A stretch of 64,000 nucleotides of DNA. Source: Pararhodobacter marinus. Its GTDB lineage: Bacteria > Pseudomonadota > Alphaproteobacteria > Rhodobacterales > Rhodobacteraceae. Position numbers and translations under genes: made by a program. The DNA lies in contig NZ_QEYD01000001.1 in NCBI RefSeq assembly GCF_003122215.1, positions 248,001-312,000 of the forward strand, written 5' to 3'. The notes under the pieces are model-generated. The model was given only the letters and a program-made list of their open reading frames with translations, did no database searches and had not been told where the DNA came from. This document shows positions 1-8,900 of this stretch, in pieces. The first letter of the stretch is position 1, and each line of letters starts with the position of its first letter.

Positions 1-659
1 CATCGGGCGCGGCGGTGCTGTTTCCCGGCAATGTCTATGTCTACGGCACCCGGCCCGGCCCATGGGACGACACGACACCGCACGTTCCCGTCACGCGCAA
101 GGGCCGCATCCGGGCCGAGGTCGAAGCGCGCTACCGCGCCGCCGCCGACGCGGGCGTGCAGACGATCCTTCTGCGCGCGGGCGACTTCATCGATCCCGAC
201 AGCGATCAGGACCTGATGGGCATCGTTTTCCTCAAGAAGCTGCACAAGGGCATCGTCACCACCATGGGCGATCCCGATGCCGATCATGCCTATGCCTACC
301 TGCCCGATCTGGCGCGCGCGATGGTCATGCTGGCCGAAAAACGCGCCGCGTTGCCCGCCTTCAGCGATACCCCATTCCCGGGCCACACCTTCACGATCCG
401 CGAATTGACCGCGTCGCTGTCTCAGATGACCGGCCGCCCGCTGAGCATCCGGCGCTTTCCGTGGTGGGCGTTGCGGCTGGGCGGCCCGTTCTGGGAACTG
501 GCGCGGGAAATGACCGAGATGCGCTATCTCTACGACCTGCCGCACAGGCTTTCGGACGGCCCGCTTTCGCAACGGCTGCCGGAGTTTCGCGCCACCCCGC
601 TCGGCGAAGTCCTGCAGACCGTGCTGGCGCGGAACACGCGTTTCGCAACCGCAGCGTGA
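1..659 (+). CDS. NAD(P)-binding epimerase/SDR-like protein, 5'-truncated by the window edge
   Basis: The reading frame is open from the first bases and a GTG at 15 falls inside the fold, so the true start lies upstream of the window. The visible part includes FPGNVYVYG, which resembles the central strand and the Tyr region of extended SDR/epimerase proteins, and later HAYAYLPDLARAMVML, typical of the substrate-side segment of NAD-dependent epimerases. The N-terminal Gly-rich nucleotide-binding motif is missing because of the cut. The substrate cannot be read from the sequence. It ends 60 bases before a small gene on the same strand. Confidence 0.75.
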   Translation, partial: SGAAVLFPGNVYVYGTRPGPWDDTTPHVPVTRKGRIRAEVEARYRAAADAGVQTILLRAGDFIDPDSDQDLMGIVFLKKLHKGIVTTMGDPDADHAYAYLPDLARAMVMLAEKRAALPAFSDTPFPGHTFTIRELTASLSQMTGRPLSIRRFPWWALRLGGPFWELAREMTEMRYLYDLPHRLSDGPLSQRLPEFRATPLGEVLQTVLARNTRFATAA

Positions 660-719
660 CTTGAGCGCCCCGCTGCGCTACCGTGTCAGGCCAAGTCCTA
701 TCGAAACGAGGAGGCTACG

Positions 720-905
720 ATGTCCAAGCATCCGCTGGATCACGACCACGGCCCGTCGAAAGGCCGGCTCGAGAAATTCACCGCCGCCGAGAAAGCAGAA
801 ATGCCCAGCGCCGCCACCCGCGAGCTGCAGAAACGCGAACGCACCAAGGGCGAGGCAAAGCTCAGGGCCTATACCAGGATCGAGAAGGGGGGCGTTTCGG
901 GTTAA
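720..905 (+). CDS. small conserved-looking hypothetical protein (61 aa)
   Basis: This 61-residue, highly charged protein (many Lys, Glu, Arg; sequence begins MSKHPLDHDHGPSKG) has no membrane segment or signal peptide. A strong ribosome site, AGGAGG, lies 5 bases before the ATG, which supports a real gene. Its stop codon overlaps the stop of the convergent zapE gene by four bases. I do not recognise a function. It looks like a small, probably disordered or helical cytosolic protein. Confidence 0.65.
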   Translation: MSKHPLDHDHGPSKGRLEKFTAAEKAEMPSAATRELQKRERTKGEAKLRAYTRIEKGGVSG

Positions 906-1993
906 CCCTCGGACCCGTCCGCGCTCCAGTCAGCCGCCTGCATCTCGCGCAGGCGGCTGGCCGTGCGCTCGAATTCGAAGGAACCTGCGCCTTCGGCATA
1001 CAGGCTCTCGGGCTCATCCGCGGCCGAGGCGATCAGGCGGACCCTGGCCTCGTACAGGGCGTCGATCAGCGTGACGAAGCGCTTCGCCTCGTTGTAATTC
1101 GACGCCGACAGGCGCGGAATGTCTTCAAGGATCAGCACCCGCACCCGTTCGGCCAGCGCCAGGTAATCCGCCGGCCCCAGCGGCCTGGCGCACAGATCCC
1201 AGAACGACGCGCGTGCCACGCCATTGTGGTGGTGCGGCACCTCGACCCGGCGCCCCTGCACTTCCAGCACCAGAGGCGTCCCGCCGGCATGGCCGGTCAA
1301 TTCGTCCCACAGATTGTTGATCGCCGCCCGCGCCTCCGCCCCGGCGGGCGAAAAGAACACTTTCTGGCCGCTCAGCCGGTGCTGCCGGTAATCGGTTTCG
1401 CTCTCCATCTCGATCACGTCCATCTTCTGGCGGATCAGGTCGATGAAGGGCACGAACAGAGCGCGATTGAGCCCGTTCTTGTACAGATCCTCGGGGACCC
1501 TGTTCGAGGTCGTCACGATCACGACGCCCGCATCGAACAGCATCTGGAACAGGCGTCCGACGATCATCGCATCGGTGATGTCGGTGATCTGCATCTCGTC
1601 GAAGGCCAGCAGGCGAACGTCGTCGGCAACCTTGCGGCCCACGGGGGCCAGCGCATCGTCGACGCCTGTCTTGCGCGCCTCGTGCATGCCGTGATGCACT
1701 TCCTGCATGAAGGCGTGGAAATGGACGCGCCGCTTTTCGGGAATATCGACCGATTTTTCGAACAGGTCCATCAGCATCGACTTGCCGCGCCCGACGCCTC
1801 CCCACAGGTAGAGCCCCTTGTAGCCATCAGGCGCCTTCTTGAAGAAACCGCCCAGCAGGCCCTTCTTCACCGGCTGCTCCAGGAAAGCGCGCCGTTCCTC
1901 CAGCGCCGGCAGGATGGCCCGCTGCGCCGCGTCGGGACGGATGTCGCCCGCGGCAACCTTGGCATCGTAGAGTTCGGTCAATGTCTGTCGCAT
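902..1993 (-). CDS. zapE: ZapE/AFG1-family cell-division ATPase
   Basis: The 363-residue protein has a Walker A motif GGVGRGKS near residue 66 and a Walker B-like LLAFDEMQ near residue 129, followed by the TSNR sensor segment. These are features of the AFG1/ZapE AAA-like ATPases. In E. coli ZapE binds FtsZ and affects Z-ring stability; the mitochondrial relative AFG1/LACE1 acts in protein quality control. The length fits the family. It is transcribed leftward, alone, converging on the small gene at 720-905. Confidence in the family is high; the division role is inferred from the family. Confidence 0.93.
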   Translation of the reverse strand: MRQTLTELYDAKVAAGDIRPDAAQRAILPALEERRAFLEQPVKKGLLGGFFKKAPDGYKGLYLWGGVGRGKSMLMDLFEKSVDIPEKRRVHFHAFMQEVHHGMHEARKTGVDDALAPVGRKVADDVRLLAFDEMQITDITDAMIVGRLFQMLFDAGVVIVTTSNRVPEDLYKNGLNRALFVPFIDLIRQKMDVIEMESETDYRQHRLSGQKVFFSPAGAEARAAINNLWDELTGHAGGTPLVLEVQGRRVEVPHHHNGVARASFWDLCARPLGPADYLALAERVRVLILEDIPRLSASNYNEAKRFVTLIDALYEARVRLIASAADEPESLYAEGAGSFEFERTASRLREMQAADWSADGSEG

Positions 1994-2163
1994 CCCGCTG
2001 ACTTAGCGCGCCACCCGGCTCCGCGCCAGCGCCTCGCTGCATTCCGCCTTCCTTGTTTCGTTCCGGTTTTCCCCGGGGCGCCCCGCCGATCTCCCGTATC
2101 TGGCCTTGCCCTTACCGGGGTGCATTCGGTAACGGTGTTGCGTAGCTGAACAGGGAGCGAGAG

Positions 2164-3015
2164 ATGGCGAGTGACGACCCGCGGACGCTGGTGTCCACCG
2201 ACTGGCTGGCAGCGCATCTGAACGACCCGGATCTGCGCATCCTCGATGCCTCGTGGCACATGCCCGGCTCGGATCGCGATTCGAAGGCCGAGTATCAGGC
2301 CGCGCATATCCCGGGCGCCCGGTTCTTCGATATCGACGAGATCAGCGACCAGCGCAGCGCCCTGCCGCACATGGCCCCCCCGCCCGAGAAATTCATCTCG
2401 CGGATGCGGGCGATGGGCGTCGGCGACGGGCATCAGGTCGTGGTCTATGACAGCGTGGGCATCTTCTCGGCCCCGCGCGTGTGGTGGACCTTCAAGCTGA
2501 TGGGCAAGATGGATGTTGCGGTGCTGGACGGCGGGATGCCGAAATGGCTGCGCGAGAACCGCGAGACCGAGGATCTGCCGCCCGTCGTGCGCGACCGCCA
2601 CATCACCACCCAGCGCCAGGCGCATATGGTCAAGGATGTGAGCCAGGTGGCCTCGGCCTCGAAGCTGGGCGACTGGCAGATCGTCGATGCGCGCGGCGAA
2701 GCGCGCTTCAAGGGCGAGGTCGAAGAACCCCGTCCGGGCCTGCGCTCGGGCCATATTCCGGGGGCGAAGAACACGCCTTTCGGCAACCTGCTGAACGAAG
2801 ACGGCACGATGAAGGACGAAGCGGGCCTGCGCGCCGCCTTCGAGGCCTCGGGGGTCGACCTGTCGAAGCCGATCATCACCTCCTGCGGTTCGGGCGTGAC
2901 CGCCGCGATCCTGTCGCTGGCGCTGGAACGGCTGGGCCACCCGCAACACGCGCTCTACGACGGATCGTGGAGCGAATGGGGCATGTATCCCGACCTGAAG
3001 GTCGAGAAGGGCTGA
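2164..3015 (+). CDS. sseA: 3-mercaptopyruvate sulfurtransferase (two-rhodanese-domain)
   Basis: The 283-residue protein has two rhodanese domains. The second ends in the active-site loop CGSGVTA (Cys near residue 240), which is the mercaptopyruvate-type loop rather than the thiosulfate-type CRKGVTA loop. GHIPGAKN near residue 200 is the usual rhodanese signature. It should transfer sulfur from 3-mercaptopyruvate to thiol or cyanide acceptors in the cytosol. A GGAG ribosome site precedes the ATG. The next gene begins one base after its stop, so the acetyltransferase and probably the aminotransferase are co-transcribed, consistent with sulfur amino acid metabolism. Confidence 0.93.
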   Translation: MASDDPRTLVSTDWLAAHLNDPDLRILDASWHMPGSDRDSKAEYQAAHIPGARFFDIDEISDQRSALPHMAPPPEKFISRMRAMGVGDGHQVVVYDSVGIFSAPRVWWTFKLMGKMDVAVLDGGMPKWLRENRETEDLPPVVRDRHITTQRQAHMVKDVSQVASASKLGDWQIVDARGEARFKGEVEEPRPGLRSGHIPGAKNTPFGNLLNEDGTMKDEAGLRAAFEASGVDLSKPIITSCGSGVTAAILSLALERLGHPQHALYDGSWSEWGMYPDLKVEKG

Positions 3016-3016
3016 C

Positions 3017-3583
3017 ATGACGCTCTACAAGGCTGGCGAAACCGTCGAGTACCGGGTCACCTGGCTGGAAATGACGCGGCGGCCGGGCTATGGCTGGCCA
3101 TCGCTGCCGGTGGGGCGCGACGTGATCCTGACCCATGCCGACACGCCTCCGGCCTGGTGGTTCCTGGCGCTTTATAACGCGGTCGGGCGCGATTACGCCT
3201 GGACCGACAAGCACGCGATGGACGACGCGGCGATTGCCGACTGGATCCAGCATGCCGATGTGTCGCTGTACACGCTGATGGGCAAAGGCTGGCCGCAGGG
3301 CTTCTTCATGCTCGACTGGCGCGAGACGGGAACCTGCGATCTGGCCTATTTCGGGCTGGTGCCCGAAGCGGTCGGGATGGGGCTGGGAAGCTGGCTGCTG
3401 AAAACCGCGATTCTGACGGGCTGGGAGCGCGCGGGCACGACCCGCATGACCGTCAATACCTGCACGCTCGATCACCCGCGCGCGCTGGCGCAGTACCAGC
3501 GCATGGGCTTTTCGCCGCTGAAGACCGAAGTGCATTCCCGGACCTTGGCGCAGGATTTCACCGCCAAGCAACCCCTGACCTGA
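3017..3583 (+). CDS. GNAT-family N-acetyltransferase
   Basis: The 188-residue protein carries the acetyl-CoA binding loop of the GNAT fold near residues 117-127 (VGMGLGSWLL) and the terminal strand-helix segment YQRMGFSPL near residue 158. It follows sseA with a one-base gap and precedes the aminotransferase by 16 bases, so it sits inside a three-gene unit. The acceptor substrate is not evident. Start chosen because it is the first ATG after the upstream stop and gives full domain length. Confidence 0.85.
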   Translation: MTLYKAGETVEYRVTWLEMTRRPGYGWPSLPVGRDVILTHADTPPAWWFLALYNAVGRDYAWTDKHAMDDAAIADWIQHADVSLYTLMGKGWPQGFFMLDWRETGTCDLAYFGLVPEAVGMGLGSWLLKTAILTGWERAGTTRMTVNTCTLDHPRALAQYQRMGFSPLKTEVHSRTLAQDFTAKQPLT

Positions 3584-3599
3584 AAGAAGAGAGAACGCC

Positions 3600-4778
3600 A
3601 TGTTCCAGAGCCTGCCCGCCCCGGCTGCCGATCCGATCCTGAAGGTCATGACGATGTATCGCGAGGACGCGCGCGAGCAGAAGGTCGATCTGGGTCTGGG
3701 TGTCTACAAGGATGCCAGCGGCAACACCCCGGTGATGCGCGCGGTCAAACTGGCCGAAGAACAGCTTGTCGCGCAACAGGACACCAAGAGCTACACCACG
3801 CTTGCCGGCGATCCCGCGCATTCCAAAGCGGTCGCCAAGCTGGTTTTGGGCGACACGGTCCCCGCCGCGCGGCTGGCCGGAAGCTCGTCCACGGGCGGCA
3901 CCGGCGGGGTGCGGCAGGGGCTCGAGCTGATCCGTCAGGCGAACCCCGAGGCGACGGTGTGGATCTCGACGCCCACCTGGCCCAACCACTTCGCGCTGAC
4001 CAAGGCGGCGGGGCTGAAATTCCAGACCTACCGCTATTACGACGCGGAAAGCGGCAGCCTGAACCGCGCGGGCATGTGGGAAGACCTGAACGGCGCGAAA
4101 GAGGGCGACGTGGTCATGCTGCATGGCTGCTGCCACAACCCGACCGGCGCCGATCTGGGCACGGATGACTGGGCGCAGATGGCCCAGTTCTGCAAATCCA
4201 AGGGCGTCATGCCCTTCATCGACATCGCCTATCAGGGCTTCGGCGACGGGCTGGACGAGGACGCCGCCGGTCTGCGCCTGCTGGCCGGGCAGATGGAGCG
4301 GATGATCGTCGTCGCCTCGGCCTCGAAGAATTTCGGGCTGTACCGCGACCGCGCCGGCTGCTGTCTGGTCATCAGCCCCGAGGCCGAGCGTGCCGCCGTG
4401 CAGGGCACGCTGGAGACGATCAAGCGGCAGGCCATCAGCTTCCCGCCCGATCACGGCGCGCGGCTGGTGACGATGATCCTGGACGACGACGCCCTGCGCG
4501 CAACCTGGGAACACGAACTGGCCGAGATGCGCGACCGCATGAACGCGCTGCGCCGCCAGCTGGCCGATGCCCTGCGCCGCGAATGCGGGTCGGACCGTTT
4601 CGGCTTTCTGGCAGATCAGCGAGGGATGTTCTCGGTCCTTGGCGGGGACGACGCGCAGATCGACCGCCTGCACAAGGAATTCGGCGTCTATGTCGTCGGC
4701 GGCGGACGGCTGAACATGGCGGGCCTGACCGAAGAGTCGATCCCCCATGTCGCCCGGGCCATCGCCACGGTGCTCTGA
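3600..4778 (+). CDS. aromatic amino acid / aspartate aminotransferase (PLP, class I)
   Basis: This 392-residue protein begins MFQSLPAPAADPIL, typical of the aspartate/tyrosine aminotransferase subgroup (AspC/TyrB). The PLP-binding lysine is Lys243 in the motif SASKNFGLYRDR, and a CHNPTG segment near residue 178 gives the conserved Asn that contacts PLP. It should transfer the amino group of aspartate or aromatic amino acids to 2-oxoglutarate. Coupling to mercaptopyruvate sulfurtransferase is sensible, because cysteine transamination makes mercaptopyruvate, but that link is an inference. An AGAGAG ribosome site precedes the ATG. Confidence 0.9.
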   Translation: MFQSLPAPAADPILKVMTMYREDAREQKVDLGLGVYKDASGNTPVMRAVKLAEEQLVAQQDTKSYTTLAGDPAHSKAVAKLVLGDTVPAARLAGSSSTGGTGGVRQGLELIRQANPEATVWISTPTWPNHFALTKAAGLKFQTYRYYDAESGSLNRAGMWEDLNGAKEGDVVMLHGCCHNPTGADLGTDDWAQMAQFCKSKGVMPFIDIAYQGFGDGLDEDAAGLRLLAGQMERMIVVASASKNFGLYRDRAGCCLVISPEAERAAVQGTLETIKRQAISFPPDHGARLVTMILDDDALRATWEHELAEMRDRMNALRRQLADALRRECGSDRFGFLADQRGMFSVLGGDDAQIDRLHKEFGVYVVGGGRLNMAGLTEESIPHVARAIATVL

Positions 4779-4793
4779 CACGGCCGCAAAGCA

Positions 4794-4820
4794 GAACGGG
4801 GGCGATCACCGCCCCCGTTC
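4794..4820. terminator. bidirectional hairpin between convergent genes
   Basis: A perfect 11-bp stem (4794-4804 with 4810-4820) and a 5-base loop lie between the aminotransferase stop and the chrR stop. There is no T tract, so strength as an intrinsic terminator is uncertain, but the position between two convergent genes fits a shared terminator. Confidence 0.6.
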
Positions 4821-4841
4821 GCGAACCGGCAACAGGCCGGG

Positions 4842-5483
4842 TCAGATCTTCAGGAACGGCTGCAGCAGGCGCGGGATCAGCCCGTTGAACCGCAACGGCG
4901 CATCGGTCACGGCCAGGCAGATGCACGGCGCCCCCGGTTCGGCGACCGGCGTATGCTCGAGCGCTTCATCGGCGATTTCGACATCGCCCCGTGCGAAGTG
5001 ATCGGTTTCGTCGCGGAACGCCCCCTGCAGCACCAGCGTCAGCTCGGTGCCATGGTGACCGTGATCGGGAACAGCGGTGCCGGGCGGGATGTAGAGCAGC
5101 CGCGCGCTGCTGTCCGGACCCTGCGTCAGGATCGCCTGCCGCACCCCGCCGCCCACGCTGCGCCACGCCACCGCGTCGCTGTCGCCGCCGACATACTCCT
5201 GCAAGGGCGTCGGAAAAATGCCGGTCGAAGCCCGGCGCGGCGCGGGACGCTCGGGCGCATCGGCGCCGATCCGCTCCAGCACCGCCGCCAACGCGCCGCC
5301 CGCCATCGCCACCGCGCCGCTGTCTTCCAGAAGCGCGCCGCCGACCGCGTCCTGCGCCTGCAGCCGCGCGCGGCATTCGTCGCACATCGACACATGCGTG
5401 GCGACGAGCAGGTTGAACGCCTCGGGCAGGATTCCGGCGGAATAGCCGGTCAGCAGGGCGTCAGAGAGGTGATGACGGATCAT
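4842..5483 (-). CDS. chrR: ChrR-family cupin anti-sigma factor
   Basis: The 213-residue protein shows the zinc-binding anti-sigma domain at its N-terminus, with His5, His30, Cys34 and Cys37 (motif HVSMCDEC). This matches the ligand pattern described for Rhodobacter sphaeroides ChrR with a one-residue shift. The C-terminal half is a cupin (IPPGTAVPDHGHHGTE, then EHTPVAEPG). In the family it holds RpoE inactive and releases it in response to singlet oxygen. The gene follows rpoE with 12 bases between stop and start, and the rpoE stop codon overlaps its ribosome site TGAGGA, so translation is probably coupled. Confidence 0.94.
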   Translation of the reverse strand: MIRHHLSDALLTGYSAGILPEAFNLLVATHVSMCDECRARLQAQDAVGGALLEDSGAVAMAGGALAAVLERIGADAPERPAPRRASTGIFPTPLQEYVGGDSDAVAWRSVGGGVRQAILTQGPDSSARLLYIPPGTAVPDHGHHGTELTLVLQGAFRDETDHFARGDVEIADEALEHTPVAEPGAPCICLAVTDAPLRFNGLIPRLLQPFLKI

Positions 5484-5495
5484 CTGTTGGTGTCC

Positions 5496-6041
5496 TCAGC
5501 TCATATGCTGGCGCAGTTTTTCCAGCGCCAGCCGGATACGCGACTTGATCGTCCCGAGCGGAAGCCCGGTTGCGGTGGCGATCTGGGAATGGCTCAGATC
5601 ACCGAAATAGGCCCGCTCGATCAGCGCGCGTTGGTCTTCGGGCAGCCGGGCGAGAGCCTCGCCCAGCCGTTCTGTCTCTTGTTGCAGGACCAGCGAATCA
5701 AGCTGATCGGGTTCGGGTTCCGGGCCCCAGGGAAGGTCCTCGGGCTCGGGGCGGCGGTCGCGCCGCAACAGGTCGATGCGGCGATTGCGGGCGATCGTGA
5801 AGATCCACGTCGCGACCGAGGCGCGGGCCGGATCGAACATCCGCGCCTTGCGCCAGACCGTGGCCATCACGTCCTGAACGCAGTCTTCCGCCACGGCGGG
5901 CGTTGCGCCCGACTTGATCAGGAAGGCTTTCACCCGGGGCGCGAAATGCGTGAACAGGGCCGCAAACGCCGCTTTGTCTGCATCGCGCGCCACCGCGATC
6001 ATCAAATTGGCATAGCGCAGACTATCGTCGTCGCTGGTCAC
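5496..6041 (-). CDS. rpoE: ECF sigma factor RpoE (singlet-oxygen response, ChrR-controlled)
   Basis: Sigma-70 region 2 (FAPRVKAFL, then WRKARMFDPARA and TWIFTIARNRRID) and region 4 (LSHSQIATATGLPLGTIKSRI) are intact. The GTG at 6041 is chosen as start. It has a GGAGGG ribosome site 9 bases upstream and gives a 181-residue protein beginning VTSDDDSLRY, the usual length for this group. An in-frame ATG at 6140 would add 33 unlike residues and lies almost at the predicted transcription start. The protein should direct transcription of the singlet-oxygen regulon, including its own operon and the divergent four-gene operon. Confidence 0.93.
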   Translation of the reverse strand: MTSDDDSLRYANLMIAVARDADKAAFAALFTHFAPRVKAFLIKSGATPAVAEDCVQDVMATVWRKARMFDPARASVATWIFTIARNRRIDLLRRDRRPEPEDLPWGPEPEPDQLDSLVLQQETERLGEALARLPEDQRALIERAYFGDLSHSQIATATGLPLGTIKSRIRLALEKLRQHMS

Positions 6042-6146
6042 GTCGCTTGGCCCTCCGCCGGTGAATCGGTTGGACGATGCGCGCCCCACAGGCGGCACCG
6101 GCACAGCGATTGTCTTCGGATCCCGGAGTTCTTGCAACATGCGGTC

Positions 6147-6174
6147 AATACGCTATTCCCGCCGAACCGGATCA
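6147..6174 (-). promoter_or_regulatory. RpoE-type promoter for rpoE-chrR
   Basis: On the minus strand the sequence reads TGATCC, 16 bases, CGTATT. TGATCC is the known -35 element of RpoE (ECF11-like) promoters in Rhodobacter as I recall it, and the CGTA core with this spacing fits the -10. It points at rpoE, leaving a leader of about 100 bases before the GTG. Autoregulation is the expected behaviour. Confidence 0.7.
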
Positions 6175-6254
6175 CCGGCCGCGCGATTTTTTCGCAAGAC
6201 ACGGGACAAGACAGGGGACCGGATCCCTCACCGGACATTTTTTCGGATTTGTTT

Positions 6255-6282
6255 TCATCCGTTTCCCGTTGCCGCGCGTATC
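6255..6282 (+). promoter_or_regulatory. RpoE-type promoter for the divergent flavoprotein operon
   Basis: On the plus strand the sequence reads TCATCC, 16 bases, CGTATC. It differs from the rpoE-side promoter by one base in the -35 and one in the -10, and has identical spacing. It ends 25 bases before the ATG at 6308. Confidence 0.65.
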
Positions 6283-6307
6283 CTGTCCAAACCATCGGGA
6301 GTGCAAG

Positions 6308-7600
6308 ATGCCGTTCGAATCCGTTCCAGTACCGCCCAAGCGGATTGCCGTCATCGGTGCCGGGATTTCGGGGATGGCGGCCGCGTGGATGCTGGCGCCG
6401 GGCCACCGGGTAACGCTGATCGAAGCCGAGCGGCGGCTGGGCGGCCATGCGCGGACCGTGATCGCGGGGAAATGGGGCGATCAGCCGGTGGATACCGGTT
6501 TCATCGTCTTCAACCACGCGAATTATCCCAACCTGACGGCAATGTTTGAAGCGCTGGACGTGCCGACCGCGCCCGCCAAGATGAGTTTCGGCGCCTCGTT
6601 CGAAGGCGGCACCTGCGAATACGCGCTGGCCAATCTCGACACGCTGTTTGCAACCCGGCGCAACCTGGCCGATCCGCGCTTCCTGCGCATGGTGCGCGAT
6701 ATCCTGCGCTTCAATTCCCGCGCCGAACATGCGGCGACCGATCAGGACATGAGCATCGGCAACCTGATGGACCGGCTGGGCATGGGCCGCTGGTTCCGCG
6801 AGCGCTACATCGCCCCGTTCTCGGGCGCGATCTGGTCAACGCCCACGGACAAGATCATGGATTTCCCGGCCCGGGCGATGGTCGAGTTCTTCCGCAACCA
6901 TGCGCTGTTGTCGAACAAGGGCCAGCACCAGTGGTATACCGTGCAGGGCGGCTCGATCCAGTATGTCACGCGGCTGGAACGCGACCTTAGGGTCCGGGGC
7001 GTGGATATCCGCCTCAACGCGCGGACCGAGGCCGTGCGGCGCCTGCCCGACGGGGTCGAGGTCCGGCTTCAGGGCGGCGAATGGGAAAAATTCGACGACG
7101 TGATCTTTGCCACGCATTCCGACACGACCCTGTCGCTGCTCTCGGATGCCAGCGCGACGGAACGCGCCGCCCTGGGCGCGGTGCGCTATCAGGACAACCA
7201 CGCGGTGCTGCATTGCGACGAAACGCTGATGCCGAAGCGCCGCAAGGTCTGGTCCTCGTGGAGCTATACCGAGCATTCGCCGCAGGACCGCGAGAGGATC
7301 AGCCTGACCTACTGGATGAACTCGCTGCAGCCGATCCCGCAGGACGATCCGATGTTCGTCACGCTCAACAGCACACGCGCGGTGCGCGAGGACCGGATCT
7401 ACGACGAGCATACCTTCCGGCATCCCGTCTACGATATCGCGGCCTTTGCCGCGCAGGACGTGCTGCGCGTGCTGAACGGACGGCGCAACACGTGGTTCTG
7501 CGGGGCCTGGATGAAGAACGGCTTCCACGAAGACGGGTTCGCCAGCGCGGTGGACGTCGTCACCAAGATGGGCGCCGGCGCCGAAGCCGAGGCCGCATGA
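6308..7600 (+). CDS. FAD-dependent amine-oxidase-like oxidoreductase of the RpoE regulon
   Basis: The 430-residue protein starts at the ATG at 6308, giving the FAD-binding motif IAVIGAGISGMAAAWML at residues 13-29; longer readings upstream run through the promoter. GGHARTV and DTGFIVFNHANYPNL are typical of the amine-oxidase/cyclopropane-fatty-acid-associated flavoproteins. In R. sphaeroides related genes next to rpoE belong to the singlet-oxygen regulon and have been connected with modified (furan-type) fatty acids; I recall this as family knowledge. Role here: probably oxidation of a membrane acyl chain. It overlaps the next gene by ATGA. Confidence 0.88.
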   Translation: MPFESVPVPPKRIAVIGAGISGMAAAWMLAPGHRVTLIEAERRLGGHARTVIAGKWGDQPVDTGFIVFNHANYPNLTAMFEALDVPTAPAKMSFGASFEGGTCEYALANLDTLFATRRNLADPRFLRMVRDILRFNSRAEHAATDQDMSIGNLMDRLGMGRWFRERYIAPFSGAIWSTPTDKIMDFPARAMVEFFRNHALLSNKGQHQWYTVQGGSIQYVTRLERDLRVRGVDIRLNARTEAVRRLPDGVEVRLQGGEWEKFDDVIFATHSDTTLSLLSDASATERAALGAVRYQDNHAVLHCDETLMPKRRKVWSSWSYTEHSPQDRERISLTYWMNSLQPIPQDDPMFVTLNSTRAVREDRIYDEHTFRHPVYDIAAFAAQDVLRVLNGRRNTWFCGAWMKNGFHEDGFASAVDVVTKMGAGAEAEAA

Positions 7601-8352
7601 GCGCCGTCGAACATATCGCCGGGCAGACCTTTCACGGGCGCAACGACACCCTGTCGAACCGTTTCTCTTACGGCGTCGATTATGTGCTGGTCGATGCCGA
7701 GGCCGCGCAGAGCGCGCCGCGCCTGTTCTCGCGCAACCGCGCCAACCTGATTTCGCTGCACGACCGCGACCATGGCGGCGAACGCGGCGCCGGGCGGGGC
7801 GCGGCCTGGGTGCGCACGGTGATGGAAGCCACCGAGGCGCCGCAGATCGGCCGGATCGAGCTTTTGGCCCAGCCACGCGTGCTGGGTCACGTGTTCAACC
7901 CGGTCTGCTTCTGGCTGTGCCACGATCTTCAGGGCGCGCTGGTCTGCGTAATCGCCGAGGTTAACAACACCTTCGGCGACCGCCATTCCTATCTGTGCCA
8001 CAACGACGGCTTTGCCCCGATCGGGCCCGAGGACACGCTGGAAGCGCAGAAGATCTTCCACGTCTCGCCCTTCCAGCCCGTCGAGGGCGGCTATCGCTTC
8101 CGCTTCGACATCCGCCCCGATCGGATCGCCATCCGCATCGCCTATGACCATGCGGGGGGCGGGCTGGTTGCCACGCTGACCGGCCCGCGCCGCCGGGCCA
8201 CGACCGGCAGCCTGCTGCGCGCGATGCTGCGCCGCCCCTTCGGCTCGCGCCGGGTGCTGGCGCTGATTCACTGGCAGGCGCTCAAATTGTGGTGGAAAGG
8301 CGCGGTCTACCGCCCCCACCCCCTGCCCCCCGAACAGGAGGTTTCGCGATGA
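7597..8352 (+). CDS. DUF1365 family protein
   Basis: The 251-residue protein starts at the ATG that overlaps the flavoprotein stop (ATGA). It contains the DUF1365 landmarks FSYGVDYVLVD near residue 23, LLAQPRVLGHVFNPVCFWLC near residue 88 and EVNNTFGDRHSYL near residue 119. DUF1365 proteins are commonly encoded beside the flavin oxidoreductase and fatty-acid methyltransferases, and act in acyl chain modification in the singlet-oxygen regulon of Rhodobacter; the exact reaction is not shown by the sequence. It is translationally coupled on both sides. Confidence 0.88.
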   Translation: MSAVEHIAGQTFHGRNDTLSNRFSYGVDYVLVDAEAAQSAPRLFSRNRANLISLHDRDHGGERGAGRGAAWVRTVMEATEAPQIGRIELLAQPRVLGHVFNPVCFWLCHDLQGALVCVIAEVNNTFGDRHSYLCHNDGFAPIGPEDTLEAQKIFHVSPFQPVEGGYRFRFDIRPDRIAIRIAYDHAGGGLVATLTGPRRRATTGSLLRAMLRRPFGSRRVLALIHWQALKLWWKGAVYRPHPLPPEQEVSR

Positions 8353-8900
8353 CCGAGATCCTGCTGACCCTCGGCGCCCTTGCCGTTCTGACGTTGGTGG
8401 CGCGCAATTTCCTGGGCTTCACGGCCCAGCGTCCGGCGCATTACGCAGGCCAGCAGCCGCAATTCGATCTGCGCCGCCACCTCGACGGTCCGCTTCTGTG
8501 CGAAGGCGTCATCTACGGCCCGCTGGGACGCGTCAATTCGCGTTTCGTGGCCGACATGCAGGGCCGCTGGGAGGGCAATCGCGGCGTCCTGGACGAGCAT
8601 TTCCGCTATTCCAGCGGTGAAACGCAGATCCGTCAATGGCGCCTGACGCTGGCCAATGACGGCGAGGTCCGGGCCGAGGCCGACGATCTTGCCGATCCGG
8701 GCCGGGGCCGTCAGGAAGGCGCGGCGCTGCAATTGTGCTACCGCATTCGCCTGCCCGAGAAGGCGGGCGGCTGGGTGCTGGACGTGACGGACTGGATGTA
8801 TCTCACCGAGAACGGCACGATCATCAACCGCAGCCAGTTCCGCAAGTTCGGCATCAAGGTGGCCGAGCTGGTCGCGACGATGCGGAGGGTTCCGGCATGA
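8349..8900 (+). CDS. DUF3833 family protein
   Basis: The 183-residue protein begins with a hydrophobic segment (residues 3-16, EILLTLGALAVLTL), so it is probably membrane-anchored or exported. The body contains HLDGPLLCEGVIYGPLGRV and WMYLTENGTIINRSQFRKFG, recognised as DUF3833. The function is unknown. The start overlaps the upstream stop (ATGA) and the stop overlaps the next start in the same way. This places it as the third member of the RpoE-promoted operon. Confidence 0.8.
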   Translation: MTEILLTLGALAVLTLVARNFLGFTAQRPAHYAGQQPQFDLRRHLDGPLLCEGVIYGPLGRVNSRFVADMQGRWEGNRGVLDEHFRYSSGETQIRQWRLTLANDGEVRAEADDLADPGRGRQEGAALQLCYRIRLPEKAGGWVLDVTDWMYLTENGTIINRSQFRKFGIKVAELVATMRRVPA

